DNA of 64,000 nt from Denitromonas ohlonensis (GCF_007625205.1 NZ_VMNI01000006.1:1-64000); one strand, 5' to 3'; numbered from the stretch's first letter, positions 32,694 through 43,411 are shown. Numbers and translations are program-made. The notes: generated from the sequence alone by a model not told the origin.

Positions 32694-32774
32694 ACTTTTT
32701 CCTCGACACTTCGTGCCTGCCCGTCATCCGGCGTCAAACCGGTGGGGCTCGGCAACGCGATTACGGCAGGCGTC

Positions 32775-32803
32775 AAAAAAGCCGGTCGCTTGCGCACCGG
32801 CTC
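32775..32803 (-). terminator. Intrinsic terminator after dgt
   Basis: On the minus strand AGAGCCGGT and ACCGGCT form a stem around GCGCAAGCG, followed by six T residues. It ends the pil-aro-dgt transcript before gltB. Confidence 0.82.
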
Positions 32804-32915
32804 TACACGACGCACTTGGCGGCGCCGTTACGAACACACTTGGCGGACTCTCGAATATACAGCCCGATCCTCAGGCCTTCAAGTACTTTTTTGCAGTGCG
32901 CAAAAAGGGAAATGA

Positions 32916-34037
32916 TTAGTGAATCTCGCCAACGGCAAACAGGCGCCGGTGTTCTTTCATGGCGTAGCGATCGGTCATGCCGGCGATGTAATCGGCGATG
33001 GCGCGCGCGGCATCGGTGTCGGCCCGCCGCTGATACTGCGGCGGCAACAGGCGCGGATCGGCCAGAAAGGCGCCGAACAGATCGACGATAATGCGCCGCG
33101 CTTTATCGGTCATGCGCAACACCTGATAGTGGTGATAGAGGTTCTCGCGGAGAAAGACCTTGAGACGATTCAGCGAAGGCCGCAGGCTGTCGGAATACGC
33201 CACCAGACGCGGCGCGGCATGCACATCGTCGAGTGTCTGCACCCCTGCTGAAACGATGTTCTGGCGGGTCTGATCGATCAGATCCACGGCCATCAGGTTG
33301 ATCATGCGACGAATGGTTTCGTGGATCAGCCGCCGGCCGGACAGCGTCGGGTAGCGCGCCTCGACTTCCCGTCGTTGCACGGCAAAGATCTCGACATCGT
33401 TGAGCTGCTCCAGCGTAATCAGGCCGGAGCGCAGGCCATCGTCGACATCGTGGTTGTTGTAGGCAATCTCATCGGCCAGATTGGCCAATTGCGCCTCAAC
33501 ACTAGGTTGCGTGCCATCGAGAAAGCGCTGCCCAAGCGCGCCGAGCGTCGCCGCATTGTCGCGCGAACAATGCTTGAGAATGCCCTCGCGGGTTTCATAG
33601 GTGAGATTCAACCCGTCGAACTCGGCGTAATGCTCTTCAAGCACATCGACCGTGCGCAAGGACTGCAGGTTGTGCTCGAAGCCGCCGTAGGCCTTCATGC
33701 AGGTATTGAGCGCCGTCTGACCGGCATGGCCGAAAGGCGTGTGGCCGAGGTCATGCGCCAAGGCAATCGCCTCGGCCAGATCTTCGTTCAGCGCCAGCGC
33801 ACGCGCGATGGTGCGGGTTATCTGGGCGACCTCGATGCTGTGCGTCAGCCGGGTCCGGAACAGATCGCCTTCGTGATTCACGAACACCTGGGTTTTGTAC
33901 TCCAGGCGCCGAAACGCGGTGGAGTGGATGATACGGTCACGGTCCCGCTGGAACTCGCCTCGCGCGGTCGGCTGGGCCTCGGCCTGCCGACGGCCCCGTG
34001 AGTTTTCTTCGGTAATCGCGTAGCCGGCCAACATCAT
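32916..34037 (-). CDS. dgt: dGTPase-like deoxynucleotide triphosphohydrolase
   Basis: A 373-residue HD-domain protein of the dGTP triphosphohydrolase family, type 2. Metal ligands are visible: His66 ([10 protein letters not shown]), His95-Asp96 ([15 protein letters not shown]) and a downstream Asp in [14 protein letters not shown]. The family splits dNTPs into deoxynucleoside and triphosphate and may control dNTP pools. Start is one of two adjacent ATGs at 34037/34034, overlapping the aroB stop (ATGA). The aroK-aroB-dgt order is common in this bacterial group. Confidence 0.93.
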   Translation of the reverse strand: MMLAGYAITEENSRGRRQAEAQPTARGEFQRDRDRIIHSTAFRRLEYKTQVFVNHEGDLFRTRLTHSIEVAQITRTIARALALNEDLAEAIALAHDLGHTPFGHAGQTALNTCMKAYGGFEHNLQSLRTVDVLEEHYAEFDGLNLTYETREGILKHCSRDNAATLGALGQRFLDGTQPSVEAQLANLADEIAYNNHDVDDGLRSGLITLEQLNDVEIFAVQRREVEARYPTLSGRRLIHETIRRMINLMAVDLIDQTRQNIVSAGVQTLDDVHAAPRLVAYSDSLRPSLNRLKVFLRENLYHHYQVLRMTDKARRIIVDLFGAFLADPRLLPPQYQRRADTDAARAIADYIAGMTDRYAMKEHRRLFAVGEIH

Positions 34038-35122
34038 GCGCTCTCGCAGCAGGCGTCAATCGCCGCAGCGATATCTGCGATGGGCACATCGGAGAAAATC
34101 TCGGCGTCGCCGATGTCGCGCAGCAACACAAGTCGAAGGCGTCCGGCCTCGACCTTCTTGTCATGCGCCATCAGCTCAAGATAACGGGCCGCACCAAGCC
34201 GCGGGCCAAGCACCGGCAGGCCAGCGCGCGCAATCAGCGCGACCGTCCGCTCATATTGCTGCATCGACAGCCAGCCCTGGCGCTGCGACAAAGTCGCCGC
34301 CATCACCATGCCGGCACCAACCGCCTCGCCATGCAGCCAGACACCAAAGCCCATCCCGGCTTCGATGGCATGTCCAAACGTGTGGCCAAGATTGAGCAGG
34401 GCGCGCACACCACGCTCGGTTTCATCTTCCGACACGATCTGGGATTTGTTGGCGCAGGAACGCTCGATGGCCTCGGCCAGCGCCAAAGGATCACGCCCGA
34501 GCAACTTGTCGATGTGACTCTCCAGCCAGTCGAAAAACGCGGGGTCACGAATCAGACCGTACTTAATCACCTCTGCCAAGCCCGCTTTCAACTCGCGATC
34601 GGGCAATGTGTTCAACACCGCGGTATCCGCCAGCACCAACTGCGGTTGGTGAAACGCGCCAATCATGTTCTTGCCGAGCGGATGGTTGATCGCCGTTTTT
34701 CCACCAACGGAGGAGTCCACCTGCGAGAGCAGAGTGGTCGGGATTTGAATGAAGGGAATGCCGCGCTGATAGGTTGCTGCCGCAAAACCGGCCATGTCAC
34801 CCACCACCCCGCCGCCGAGCGCGACCAGCGTTGTGCTCCGGTCGAAGTGCCCCGCCAGCAAGGCATCAAAAATCGTATTCAGCGTCTGCCAGTTCTTGTG
34901 GGCCTCGCCATCGGGCAAGACCACGCTATCGTAGGCAATGCCGGCCCGGGCCAGGGTCGCGGTCAGACGATCGAGGTAGAGCGGCGCCACCACATCATTG
35001 GTCACGATGGCCACGCGCGGCGTATTTACGGCAGCCGCGATCGCGTCAGCGCTATCGAGCATACCTTCGCCAATCAGAATCGGATAACTACGCTCACCCA
35101 GTGCAACCGTCAGTTTTCGCAT
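34034..35122 (-). CDS. aroB: 3-dehydroquinate synthase
   Basis: A 362-residue AroB, turning DAHP into 3-dehydroquinate in the shikimate pathway with NAD and a divalent metal. Signatures: DGEAHKNW near residue 70, [33 protein letters not shown], and the metal-ligand region [11 protein letters not shown]. Length is normal. It overlaps the end of aroK by 13 bases and its stop overlaps the dgt start, so it is translated within a tight operon. Confidence 0.97.
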   Translation of the reverse strand: MRKLTVALGERSYPILIGEGMLDSADAIAAAVNTPRVAIVTNDVVAPLYLDRLTATLARAGIAYDSVVLPDGEAHKNWQTLNTIFDALLAGHFDRSTTLVALGGGVVGDMAGFAAATYQRGIPFIQIPTTLLSQVDSSVGGKTAINHPLGKNMIGAFHQPQLVLADTAVLNTLPDRELKAGLAEVIKYGLIRDPAFFDWLESHIDKLLGRDPLALAEAIERSCANKSQIVSEDETERGVRALLNLGHTFGHAIEAGMGFGVWLHGEAVGAGMVMAATLSQRQGWLSMQQYERTVALIARAGLPVLGPRLGAARYLELMAHDKKVEAGRLRLVLLRDIGDAEIFSDVPIADIAAAIDACCESA

Positions 35123-35676
35123 GCAAGTTCCAGAGCCTTCTCGATCTTTCGAAGCATCGATTTTGCGCTACCACGGCCCCCGGGGACAACCACATGCGCA
35201 ACGGCGCGATAAAGCGGATCCCGCTCATGATAGAGCGACTCGATCCGACCACGCGGATCTTCGACCTGCAACAGCGGTCGATTCCGGTCGTGGCGTGTGC
35301 GCTCCCAAAGCACGGCAGGCGGCACATCGAGGTAGATCACAAGACACCGCTCACGCAGCACCTTGCGATTCTCTTCTGCAAGCACGACGCCACCACCGGT
35401 CGCGAGAACCAGATCGCGCTCCTGCGACAGATCCTCAATCACCTGCGACTCGCGCCGGCGAAAACCCGGCTCACCCTCGACATCGAAAATGACTGGCACC
35501 GACACGCCGGTACGCGCACAGATTTCATGGTCGCTATCAACAAAACGACGGTGCAAGCGCCGAGCCAACTCGCGCCCCACCGTCGTTTTTCCTGCGCCCA
35601 TCATCCCCACCAAAACAATGCAGGGGGTCAAACGCGTCACCAAGGTGTCGGCCTTTGCCGCGCCAGCCGACACCAT
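35110..35676 (-). CDS. aroK: Shikimate kinase
   Basis: A 188-residue shikimate kinase, phosphorylating shikimate with ATP. The P-loop is [11 protein letters not shown] at 24-34. The shikimate-binding DSD and FRRRES motifs and the TGGGVV segment follow. The N-terminus is about 15 residues longer than in short AroK proteins; a later start is possible. It begins four bases after pilQ, the familiar pilQ-aroK-aroB arrangement. Confidence 0.96.
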   Translation of the reverse strand: MVSAGAAKADTLVTRLTPCIVLVGMMGAGKTTVGRELARRLHRRFVDSDHEICARTGVSVPVIFDVEGEPGFRRRESQVIEDLSQERDLVLATGGGVVLAEENRKVLRERCLVIYLDVPPAVLWERTRHDRNRPLLQVEDPRGRIESLYHERDPLYRAVAHVVVPGGRGSAKSMLRKIEKALELACEN

Positions 35677-35680
35677 GGGC

Positions 35681-37825
35681 TTACCGCAGCGACAACGCTT
35701 GCGTCACGATACGCGGCGTGATGAACACCAGCAATTCCTTGCGATTGGACACCTGCTGCGTATTGCGGAACAAAGCGCCGACCACCGGAATCTCGCCGAG
35801 GAACGGAACGCGATTGATCTGCTTGGTCTCTTCTTCCTCATACACGCCACCGATCACGACCGTGCCCCCGTTCTCGACCATGACCTCGGTCTTGACGTGC
35901 TTGGTATCGATGGCCACGCCGCCAGGCACTGTCGCGCCCGGCTTGTCCTTATTCACATCGACAAATAGCTGGACCCGGCCGTCCGGTGTGATGTTCGGAC
36001 GCACCTTCAGTGACAGCACCGCCTTGCGGAACTGAACGCTGGTTGCGCCGGAACTGGTTGCCGACTGGTACGGAATCTCCGTGCCCTGCTCCATGATCGC
36101 CTCGACCTGGTTGGCCGTCAGCACCCGCGGGCTCGACACAACACGACCACGATTGTCCACTTCCAAAGCACTCAGTTCGAGATTGAGAAAGCGGGTGGCG
36201 GCGCTATTGAACAGGATCAGCGACAACTGCGACGGCGTGCCAGTCGACGGAGACGCCGGCAGATTCACGCCCAGACTGTCACTGAAGAAGTCTGGCGTGG
36301 TCGACGTTTGACCGGTATGGAAGCCCGTGTCGCCCAAACCGCCGCCGATCACCGCACGGCTTCCGCCCGGGCCGCCAAACGGTGCATTCGGCATGTGAAT
36401 GCCCATCCGCACGCCCAAGTCCCGCGCAAACCCTTTGTCGGCTTCAACAATTCGCGCCTCGATCAGTACCTGACGCGGCGGAATGTCAATTTCCTGAATC
36501 AATCGGTGCAAGTCGTCCAGGCGTGTCCCCACATCCGTCACGAAGACCTTGTTGCTGCGCTCATCCACGATAACGCTGCCGCGCTTGGACAACACCGTCT
36601 GATTCTTGTCCTTGAGGAAATCAAAGATCTCCTTGGCTTTGTGGTAGTTGATCTGGAAACTCTCGGTCTTCAGCGGCTCCAGATCACCGATCTGCGCCAG
36701 GGCTTCGAGTTCAAGCTTTTCGCGTGCGGCCAGTTCATCGCGCGGGGCGATCCAGATCACGTTGCCATGCTTGCGCATGTCCAAGCCCTTGGATTGCAGA
36801 ATGATGTCAAGCGCCTGATCCCACGGCACATCCTTGAGGCGAAGGGTCAGGCTGCCCTGAACCGTGTCGCTGGTAATGATGTTGAAGTCGGTGAAATCAG
36901 CGATGACCTGCAACACCGAACGCACATCGATGTTCTGGAAGTTCAGCGACAACTTGTCACCCTGAAACTTCCCGCGCGCACCCTGAACGAGTTTCTTCGG
37001 ATCTTCGACAACACGCTTGATCTCAACCACAAACTGATTGTCGCTCTGATATGCGTTGTGCTCCCACAAGCCATTGGGCTTGATCAGCAGGCGGGTATTG
37101 GCGCCTTGCGGCTGCACGACAAATTCAGTCACCGGCGTGGCGAAATCGGTCACATCCGACTTGCGGCGCAGATTCTCTGGCAACTTGGTCTTGAGGAAAT
37201 CAACCGCCAACGCGTCGCCCTGCTGGCGAATATCGATGCCGGTATCCGGATCGCTCAATTCGACGACAATCCGCCCCTCACCCTCGGTACCGCGGCGGAA
37301 GTTGATGTCACGCACGAATTTCCCGTCCGCCGTAGCCGCCGAACGATTGGTTTCGGCGAAGCTCGCAAACGGGCGATCATTGGGGCGAAGCTCGGACGGC
37401 TCACGACGAACAGGGGAGAGCGCGATCACGACATCCTGCCCCTCAACCCTCGTGTCATAAGGTGTCAATTTGACCAGATTCAGCACGAGCCGCGTACGAT
37501 CGCCCACCTGGACGATATTCGCGCTGCGCAGATCGCCCTCGTCAATCGTCTGAAGGCTGCGACCGAGCTCGTTGCCCGTCCCCGGGAAATCGAAAGCGAT
37601 GCGCGCGGGGCTGGCAACGCTGAAACTCGCCGGCGGCTGCGCCAGCGGTGTTTTCAGGCGCACCTTCACGTAGATGCTCGCCCCTTGACGGGACACATCC
37701 AGCGCTTCAATCGCATTGTCTGTTGTGACAGATTCGGCCATCGTGGCCTGAGCCATCACCGGCGACGTCGCCTGCGCCATCCACAAGCCCGCAGCGACCA
37801 CAAAGTAACCCATATTGAACTTCAT
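35681..37825 (-). CDS. pilQ: Type IV pilus secretin
   Basis: A 714-residue outer-membrane secretin through which the type IV pilus leaves the cell. A signal peptide covers about residues 1-25 (ends SPVMAQA). Two AMIN peptidoglycan-binding domains follow (about 35-145 and 165-275), then the STN/N0 domain (LSLNFQNIDVRSVLQVIADF) and N1, and the secretin pore domain in the last 300 residues (VPFLGEIPVVGALFR near the end). Last gene of pilMNOPQ; its start overlaps the pilP stop by four bases. Confidence 0.97.
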   Translation of the reverse strand: MKFNMGYFVVAAGLWMAQATSPVMAQATMAESVTTDNAIEALDVSRQGASIYVKVRLKTPLAQPPASFSVASPARIAFDFPGTGNELGRSLQTIDEGDLRSANIVQVGDRTRLVLNLVKLTPYDTRVEGQDVVIALSPVRREPSELRPNDRPFASFAETNRSAATADGKFVRDINFRRGTEGEGRIVVELSDPDTGIDIRQQGDALAVDFLKTKLPENLRRKSDVTDFATPVTEFVVQPQGANTRLLIKPNGLWEHNAYQSDNQFVVEIKRVVEDPKKLVQGARGKFQGDKLSLNFQNIDVRSVLQVIADFTDFNIITSDTVQGSLTLRLKDVPWDQALDIILQSKGLDMRKHGNVIWIAPRDELAAREKLELEALAQIGDLEPLKTESFQINYHKAKEIFDFLKDKNQTVLSKRGSVIVDERSNKVFVTDVGTRLDDLHRLIQEIDIPPRQVLIEARIVEADKGFARDLGVRMGIHMPNAPFGGPGGSRAVIGGGLGDTGFHTGQTSTTPDFFSDSLGVNLPASPSTGTPSQLSLILFNSAATRFLNLELSALEVDNRGRVVSSPRVLTANQVEAIMEQGTEIPYQSATSSGATSVQFRKAVLSLKVRPNITPDGRVQLFVDVNKDKPGATVPGGVAIDTKHVKTEVMVENGGTVVIGGVYEEEETKQINRVPFLGEIPVVGALFRNTQQVSNRKELLVFITPRIVTQALSLR

Positions 37826-38337
37826 TGCGTCGTCTCCTGCTGCTCTTGCAAGTACAGCGCACTCGTTCTCTCGACCCAGTCGCCGTTCAAATCTTCAACC
37901 AGTTCCGTCAGCGTCACTTCCGACTCCGAAATGCTGGTCACAACGCCAAAATTCTGGCCCATGTAATTCCCCGAGCGGACTTGATAAATGCTGCCCCCCG
38001 CGTCAATCAGCGCGTGCGAGGCGCCTGTCTTGAGCAATACACCCACCATCTTCAACGACTCCAGTGGATAGGACTCAAGGGGTTCTCTCTGACGATTGAT
38101 GTCAGGCGCCCGTCCGCCGCCCACCACTGCACGCGCCGCAACGAATTTGTCGGCGTCATACGGATTGATCTGCGCAAAGGCATCGTAGTCGACCACCGGA
38201 AACGGTTTGATCTCCGGAAGGGGCTTCACCTGCCCCTTCATGCCGGCCTCCTGCTGGGCCATCCAGGATCGCAGGTCGTCCTGCTCGGCCGTACATGCGG
38301 CCAAGATCACGGGAATTAGAAATATCCACTTTTTCAT
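37822..38337 (-). CDS. pilP: Type IV pilus lipoprotein PilP
   Basis: A 171-residue lipoprotein linking the inner-membrane PilMNO complex to the PilQ secretin. The lipobox ILAAC places the lipidated Cys at residue 15. The beta-sandwich C-terminal domain contains LESLKMVGVL and the IYQVRSGNYMGQNFGVV segment typical of PilP. It lies seven bases after pilO and overlaps pilQ by four. Confidence 0.95.
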   Translation of the reverse strand: MKKWIFLIPVILAACTAEQDDLRSWMAQQEAGMKGQVKPLPEIKPFPVVDYDAFAQINPYDADKFVAARAVVGGGRAPDINRQREPLESYPLESLKMVGVLLKTGASHALIDAGGSIYQVRSGNYMGQNFGVVTSISESEVTLTELVEDLNGDWVERTSALYLQEQQETTQ

Positions 38338-38344
38338 GGCGCCC

Positions 38345-39025
38345 TCACCTCGGCTTCTTGGCTTGCGCCGCGGCTTGTTGTTGCTGAGCGAGTTCCTCTT
38401 CGTCGAGATAACGATAGGTCACCGCTGTTGCATCCATCTTCAGTGGTTCGCCGGGCTTCGGCCGCTCGATGGCCAGATTGTTCAAGGTCACAATCCGCGG
38501 CATCTTCGCCACATCACCCGCAAACGCACCCAAGTCATGGTACTGACCAACCAGTCGAATCGCGATCGGCATCTCGGCGTAGAACTCCTTGATGACATCG
38601 CCCCCCGGCTTGAAGAGCTCAAACTGCAAGCCTCGCCCCAGGCCGGCCTGGTTGATATCGGCGAGCAAGGAATCCATCTCCGCCCGGTTGGGCAGCTGAC
38701 GGAGCAAGGCACCAAACTGGCGGTCGATCTCGGCGAGCTGCTGCAAATGCTCATCCAGATTGACTGACTGACGTTTTTTTCCAACCCAGTCGGCCCGCAG
38801 CGTCACCTCTTCCGCTTCGCGCTGCGTCAGCGTATCCATCTGGTCCTGCCAGAAGAACCACCACGCACCCGCTACGGTCGCGACCAGAATGGCGACCAGA
38901 AAAACTACTCGCGGCGCCAGTGGCCACACGCCAGGATCGTTCGGGTCGAGCCCACGAAAATCATCTGCGATTCGATTCAGATCGATCGATGGCTGCCGAC
39001 GGGTCTTAGGTGTCGATGATTTCAT
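38345..39025 (-). CDS. pilO: Type IV pilus inner-membrane protein PilO
   Basis: A 226-residue bitopic protein. A short cytoplasmic N-terminus is followed by one transmembrane helix at about 45-65 (VVFLVAILVATVAGAWWFF), a coiled-coil (about 70-115) and a ferredoxin-like periplasmic domain. It pairs with PilN to form the alignment subcomplex. It overlaps pilN by four bases. Confidence 0.95.
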   Translation of the reverse strand: MKSSTPKTRRQPSIDLNRIADDFRGLDPNDPGVWPLAPRVVFLVAILVATVAGAWWFFWQDQMDTLTQREAEEVTLRADWVGKKRQSVNLDEHLQQLAEIDRQFGALLRQLPNRAEMDSLLADINQAGLGRGLQFELFKPGGDVIKEFYAEMPIAIRLVGQYHDLGAFAGDVAKMPRIVTLNNLAIERPKPGEPLKMDATAVTYRYLDEEELAQQQQAAAQAKKPR

Positions 39026-39618
39026 TTCACCGCCCCTCCTGCCACGGCGACCTTGTCTTCTTCCTTGGGCCGCTCAAGACTGATATCAAGCGTAAATTCA
39101 CTGACTCGGCGATCATCCATTTCTTTGAGTGTCGCGGTCTTGATTTCAACCAGCGTCGGCTGTCCAAGGTATTCGGAACCGTCCAGGTTACGCATCAAGG
39201 TCGACACCCGCGCATTCGACTGCGCATAGCCAATGAGCGTCACCTTCAGGCCGTTTTGCTTGATGGAACGAAGGAAAACGCCTTCGGGGGTCTGGCGCAC
39301 CAGTTCGTTGAGCAAATGAACCGTTTCGGCGCGATGCCCCTGCAAAGATTCGATCACCTGCTTGCGTGCCAGCAAGGAATCGATCTGACTCCGAAGCCGT
39401 TTGATCTCGGCGATATCCTTGTCGAGTTTGGCAATTTCGGTTTTCAGAAAGTTGTTCTTGTCTTCCTGAGCTTCAATAACGCCGCCAATAATGGTGCTGA
39501 CCAACACACCAATGAGCGCCCCAAGTACCACCATCGCACCCGCGAGCAGATAGAACTGCTGACGCCGTTGACGGCGTTTTTCTTCACGGTGGGGCAGCAG
39601 GTTGATTCGAATCATCAA
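39022..39618 (-). CDS. pilN: Type IV pilus inner-membrane protein PilN
   Basis: A 198-residue protein whose cytoplasmic N-terminus IRINLLPHREEKR is the conserved PilM-binding peptide. One transmembrane helix lies at about 20-45, then a coiled-coil and a periplasmic domain. The C-terminal tail is rich in charged residues (RPKEEDKVAVAGG). It overlaps pilM and pilO by four bases each. Confidence 0.96.
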   Translation of the reverse strand: MMIRINLLPHREEKRRQRRQQFYLLAGAMVVLGALIGVLVSTIIGGVIEAQEDKNNFLKTEIAKLDKDIAEIKRLRSQIDSLLARKQVIESLQGHRAETVHLLNELVRQTPEGVFLRSIKQNGLKVTLIGYAQSNARVSTLMRNLDGSEYLGQPTLVEIKTATLKEMDDRRVSEFTLDISLERPKEEDKVAVAGGAVK

Positions 39619-40688
39619 TCAAACCTCCGCAAAGCCAGGCCGCACGCCACCAGCAGCGAAGGCGCATCCGCCATCAAATTTTTGGGGCGAACCTTGGAAG
39701 ACAACTGCATCTTGGTAAAGGGGTTGGCGACCACCGTATCGACCTGGGTACGCCCGCCCACCACTTCTGCTAGCCCGGAGATCACGGCACAGCCACCCGC
39801 AAGGACGATGTGATCAACCTGATTGAACTGTGTGGAGGTAAAGAAGAACTGCAGCGCGCGCGACACCTCAAGTGCCAGGCTGTCCATGAAGGGGCGCAGC
39901 AACTCACTGGCGTAGTTTTCCGGCAGGCTGCCGGAACGCTTGGCCGCCTCGGCCTCTTCGGCGCTCATGCCGTAGTGCCGGGCAATATCCTGAGTCAGCT
40001 GGTGGCCACCAAAGGCCTGCTCGCGGGTATAAACCTGCACCCCGTCGCGCAACACAGTGACGTTGAGTTGATTGGCGCCGATATCGACCAGCGCGATGAT
40101 CGCGCCCTTGCCTTTCTCAGGTAGCTGCTGGCAGACGAAATCGAACGCCGACTGCGCGGCGAAGGACTCGACATCCATGATCACGGCCTTCAGGCCTGCC
40201 GCCTCGGCCGCAGCCACGCGGTCTTCAACCTTTTCTTTGCGGGAGGCCGCGATCAGGACGTCCATTTCGCCGGGCACGTCGTGAGACTCCTCCAGCACCT
40301 GGAAGTCCAGATTCACCTCATCCAGCGCAAAGGGGATGTATTGGTTGGCCTCGCTCTCGACCTGCACCTCCATCTCCTGCTCACGCAGGCCGTCGGGCAA
40401 CAGGATTTTCTTGGTGATGACCGCCGATGCCGGCAAGGCCATGGCAACTTGCTTGACCCCAGCGCCCATGCGCCTTAGCGCGCGCTTGATCGTCTCGGCG
40501 ACTGCTTCGAGATTGGCAATGTTCCCGTCTGTGACCGCGTCACGAGGCAGGGGCTCGACCGCATAGCGCTCTATTCGAATCCCTTCCTTGAGGCCGCCAG
40601 AGAGCTCAACGAGCTTGACCGCCGAGGAAGAAATATCGAGCCCCACAAGTGGGCGCGCCTTCGGGTTAAAAACCGATAAGTTGATCAC
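39615..40688 (-). CDS. pilM: Type IV pilus assembly ATPase-like protein PilM
   Basis: A 357-residue actin/FtsA-like cytoplasmic protein that binds ATP and the PilN N-terminus. The N-terminal phosphate-1 loop reads GLDISSSAVKLVEL, and the adenosine region has VLAGGCAVISGLAEVV. It is the first gene of pilMNOPQ, transcribed divergently from mrcA across a 170-base gap. The same arrangement is seen in many gamma- and betaproteobacteria. Confidence 0.96.
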   Translation of the reverse strand: MINLSVFNPKARPLVGLDISSSAVKLVELSGGLKEGIRIERYAVEPLPRDAVTDGNIANLEAVAETIKRALRRMGAGVKQVAMALPASAVITKKILLPDGLREQEMEVQVESEANQYIPFALDEVNLDFQVLEESHDVPGEMDVLIAASRKEKVEDRVAAAEAAGLKAVIMDVESFAAQSAFDFVCQQLPEKGKGAIIALVDIGANQLNVTVLRDGVQVYTREQAFGGHQLTQDIARHYGMSAEEAEAAKRSGSLPENYASELLRPFMDSLALEVSRALQFFFTSTQFNQVDHIVLAGGCAVISGLAEVVGGRTQVDTVVANPFTKMQLSSKVRPKNLMADAPSLLVACGLALRRFD

Positions 40689-40795
40689 AAAGAAAACCCT
40701 TAAATTTCTTCATGTTAGGCGCAACATGTGAAAAAACGCTTCAATGCTAGCAACAACGATGGCATGTGTAAAGAATCGCTTTCCAGCGTCATTCA

Positions 40796-40825
40796 TTGGA
40801 GCCGTTGCGCCTGCGCCCGTATAAT
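40796..40825 (+). promoter_or_regulatory. Probable sigma-70 promoter of mrcA
   Basis: A perfect -10 box TATAAT at 40820-40825 with TTGGAG at 40796-40801 as a weak -35 box, 18 bases apart. The gene's ATG is 34 bases after the -10 box. Confidence 0.6.
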
Positions 40826-40858
40826 CGCCACGACTCATCTACAGGACATTTACGACGC

Positions 40859-43327
40859 ATGCGCTGGGTTCTTTACCCGTTTTTCGCCCTGATGGGGCTG
40901 GCGGTCATGGGTGTCGCCACTTTGGCTGCAGTGGCGGCATTCGCGTGGCCGAAGCTTCCGTCGCTTGAAATCCTCACCGACTACCGCCCAAAGATCCCCC
41001 TCCGAATCTACACCTCGGACGGGCATCTCATTGGTGAATATGGCGAAGAGCGCCGGACATTTGTCACGATCACCGATGTGCCGGCGGTACTCAAGCACGC
41101 CATTCTCTCGGCCGAAGACGAGCGCTTCTACGAGCACCCCGGGGTCGATCTGCTGGGCATTGCGCGCGCCGCTTCCGCCAATCTGATCTCCGGCGGCAAG
41201 GCGCAGGGCGCGTCGACCATCACCATGCAGGTGGCGCGAAACTTCTTCCTGACGCGCGAAAAGACCATCACCCGCAAGCTCTACGAAATTCTGCTGTCAC
41301 TCAAGATTGAACAAAATCTCAGCAAAGACCAGATTCTTGAGCTGTACGTCAATCAGATCTACCTCGGCCGCCGCGCCTACGGCTTCTCCGCCGCCGCACG
41401 CACCTACTATGGCAAGCAGCTGAGCGAGCTCACCGTCGGCGAAGCCGCCATGCTGGCCGGCCTGCCCAAGGCACCATCGGCCTACAACCCCGTCGTCAAC
41501 CCGAGTCGCGCCCAGCTGCGCCAGCACTATGTGCTGCGCCGCATGCACGAGCTGCGTTTCATCGATGACACCACGCTTGAAGCCGCCCGCGCCGAGCCGA
41601 TCCGCACCGCCAAAGCCTCGGCCGCCGATCGCAATGAAACCTCGTTCTTCCACGCAGACTACGTCGCCGAGATGGCCCGTCAGATCGCCGTTGAGCAGTT
41701 CGAGGACAAGGCCTACGAGCTGGGCATCCGCATCATCACGACCATCACCCGGGACGAGCAGGAAGCCGCCTATCAGGCGCTGCGCGATGGTCTGTTGGCC
41801 TACGATCGCCGCCATGGCTATCGCGGCCCCGAAAAATTCATGGAGCTTCCGCCCGCCGGCGATCTGCGCAATGAAGCGATCGAAACCGCACTTGGCGAGG
41901 TGCCCGACTATGGCGACATGCTCGCCGCCGTCGTGACACAAGCCAGCCCGAAATCGGTCACGGTCTATCGCGGCGGAAAGAGCATCACCATCGGCGACAA
42001 GGGCTTGCGCTTTGCCGCCCCCATGCTCAGCGAGAAGGCCCCGGCTGCCAAACGCATCCGGCCGGGCGCCATCGTGCGCATCCGCGACGAAAAGAAGGAC
42101 GGCTGGCAGCTCACTCAACTCCCCGACGTCGAAGGCGCGCTGGTGGCCATCGACTCCGACACCGGCGCTGTCCGCGCGCTGGTCGGCGGTTTCGACTTTT
42201 ACCGCAACAAGTTCAACCACGCCACGCAAGCCATGCGTCAGCCCGGCTCCGGCTTCAAGCCCTTCATCTTCTCCGCCGCGCTGGAACGCGGCTACAGCCC
42301 GGGCACCTATGTCGAAGACGAGCCCTTGTACTTCCCTGCCGGTGTCACCGGCAGCCAGGAGTGGGAGCCCGGCAACTACGATCACAAATATGAAGGCCCG
42401 ATCACCCTGCGCCGTGCGCTGGCCAAATCGAAAAACATGGTATCGATTCGCTTGCTGCAATCGGTCAGCCCGAACTACGCGCAGGACTACATCAGCCGCT
42501 TCGGCTTCCCGCCGCAAAACCACCCTGCCTACCTCACCATGGCACTGGGCGCCGGCGCCGCCACGCCCTGGGAGATGGCCACTGGCTACGCGGTGTTCGC
42601 CAATGGCGGGTATCGCGTGCAGCCCTATGTCATCAAGGAGATCCTCGACGACGCCGGCAACACCATCGCCAAGGTCGACCCGCCGGTGGCCGGCAAGACC
42701 GCCGCCAAGGTCATCGACGAGCGCAACGCCTTCGTCATGGATTCGATGCTGCAGGAAGTCGTTCGGGCAGGTACGGCCACGCGGGCGCTCAAGCTCAAGC
42801 GAGGCGACCTGGCCGGCAAGACCGGCACCACCAATGACTATGTCGATGCCTGGTTCTGCGGCTACAACCCGGAGGTCGTGGCGATCTCCTGGGTCGGCTT
42901 CGACCAGCCCAAGAATCTCGGCCGCGGCGAAACCGGGGGTGCCACCGCGCTACCGATCTGGATTGACTACATGAAGGTCGCGCTCGAAGGCCGACCCGAA
43001 ACCAAGATTCCGCAGCCGAGTCGCCTGAACCACATCAGCGCACGGCCCGATGTCGAGCCCGACTGGGTCTATGCCGAAAACGAAGCGCCGATGCCGCCCG
43101 AGCTGCCCGAGATGATGCTCGAAGACGGCAGCGTGGCGATGGAAGCGCCCAACGAAGCGATTCCGGCCTTCCCGGCAGAGCTCTTTGGTGGTCGCCGCAG
43201 CGCCCCGCCGCCGATGCCCGTGGTGCCCAGAACGCAGGCGCCCGCGCCGGTAGAGGATCTGCGCCCCACACCCGCGCCGGCCATCAACCGTCGGCCGAAT
43301 TCAATCAGCGCCATGCCGCAGCGCTGA
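40859..43327 (+). CDS. mrcA: Penicillin-binding protein 1A
   Basis: 822 residues from ATG 40859 (MRWVLYPFFALMG); the open frame upstream runs through the promoter. A membrane helix covers about 5-30. The glycosyltransferase GT51 domain has catalytic Glu86 in SAEDERFYEHPGVD and QGASTITMQVARN. The transpeptidase has Ser524 in SKNM and Lys654 in KTGTT. The proline-rich C-terminal tail (about 750-822) is a low-complexity extension. It polymerises and cross-links peptidoglycan in the periplasm. Confidence 0.96.
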   Translation: MRWVLYPFFALMGLAVMGVATLAAVAAFAWPKLPSLEILTDYRPKIPLRIYTSDGHLIGEYGEERRTFVTITDVPAVLKHAILSAEDERFYEHPGVDLLGIARAASANLISGGKAQGASTITMQVARNFFLTREKTITRKLYEILLSLKIEQNLSKDQILELYVNQIYLGRRAYGFSAAARTYYGKQLSELTVGEAAMLAGLPKAPSAYNPVVNPSRAQLRQHYVLRRMHELRFIDDTTLEAARAEPIRTAKASAADRNETSFFHADYVAEMARQIAVEQFEDKAYELGIRIITTITRDEQEAAYQALRDGLLAYDRRHGYRGPEKFMELPPAGDLRNEAIETALGEVPDYGDMLAAVVTQASPKSVTVYRGGKSITIGDKGLRFAAPMLSEKAPAAKRIRPGAIVRIRDEKKDGWQLTQLPDVEGALVAIDSDTGAVRALVGGFDFYRNKFNHATQAMRQPGSGFKPFIFSAALERGYSPGTYVEDEPLYFPAGVTGSQEWEPGNYDHKYEGPITLRRALAKSKNMVSIRLLQSVSPNYAQDYISRFGFPPQNHPAYLTMALGAGAATPWEMATGYAVFANGGYRVQPYVIKEILDDAGNTIAKVDPPVAGKTAAKVIDERNAFVMDSMLQEVVRAGTATRALKLKRGDLAGKTGTTNDYVDAWFCGYNPEVVAISWVGFDQPKNLGRGETGGATALPIWIDYMKVALEGRPETKIPQPSRLNHISARPDVEPDWVYAENEAPMPPELPEMMLEDGSVAMEAPNEAIPAFPAELFGGRRSAPPPMPVVPRTQAPAPVEDLRPTPAPAINRRPNSISAMPQR

Positions 43328-43370
43328 CGGCGGGCGCACGCCGTAGCGGCGGCGCGTTCCAAGCTCGCAC

Positions 43371-43407
43371 GGCGGGGCAACACCCTCATGTCGCCCCGCC
43401 TTTTTTA
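43371..43407 (+). terminator. Intrinsic terminator after mrcA
   Basis: GGCGGGGC pairs with GCCCCGCC around a 14-base loop, followed by six T residues. It lies between the convergent mrcA and cyaY genes. Confidence 0.85.
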
Positions 43408-43411
43408 TTGA

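Noticed and set aside
36308-37966. 552-codon plus-strand frame across pilQ
   Set aside because: Antisense shadow of pilQ with no recognisable domain and no ribosome site.
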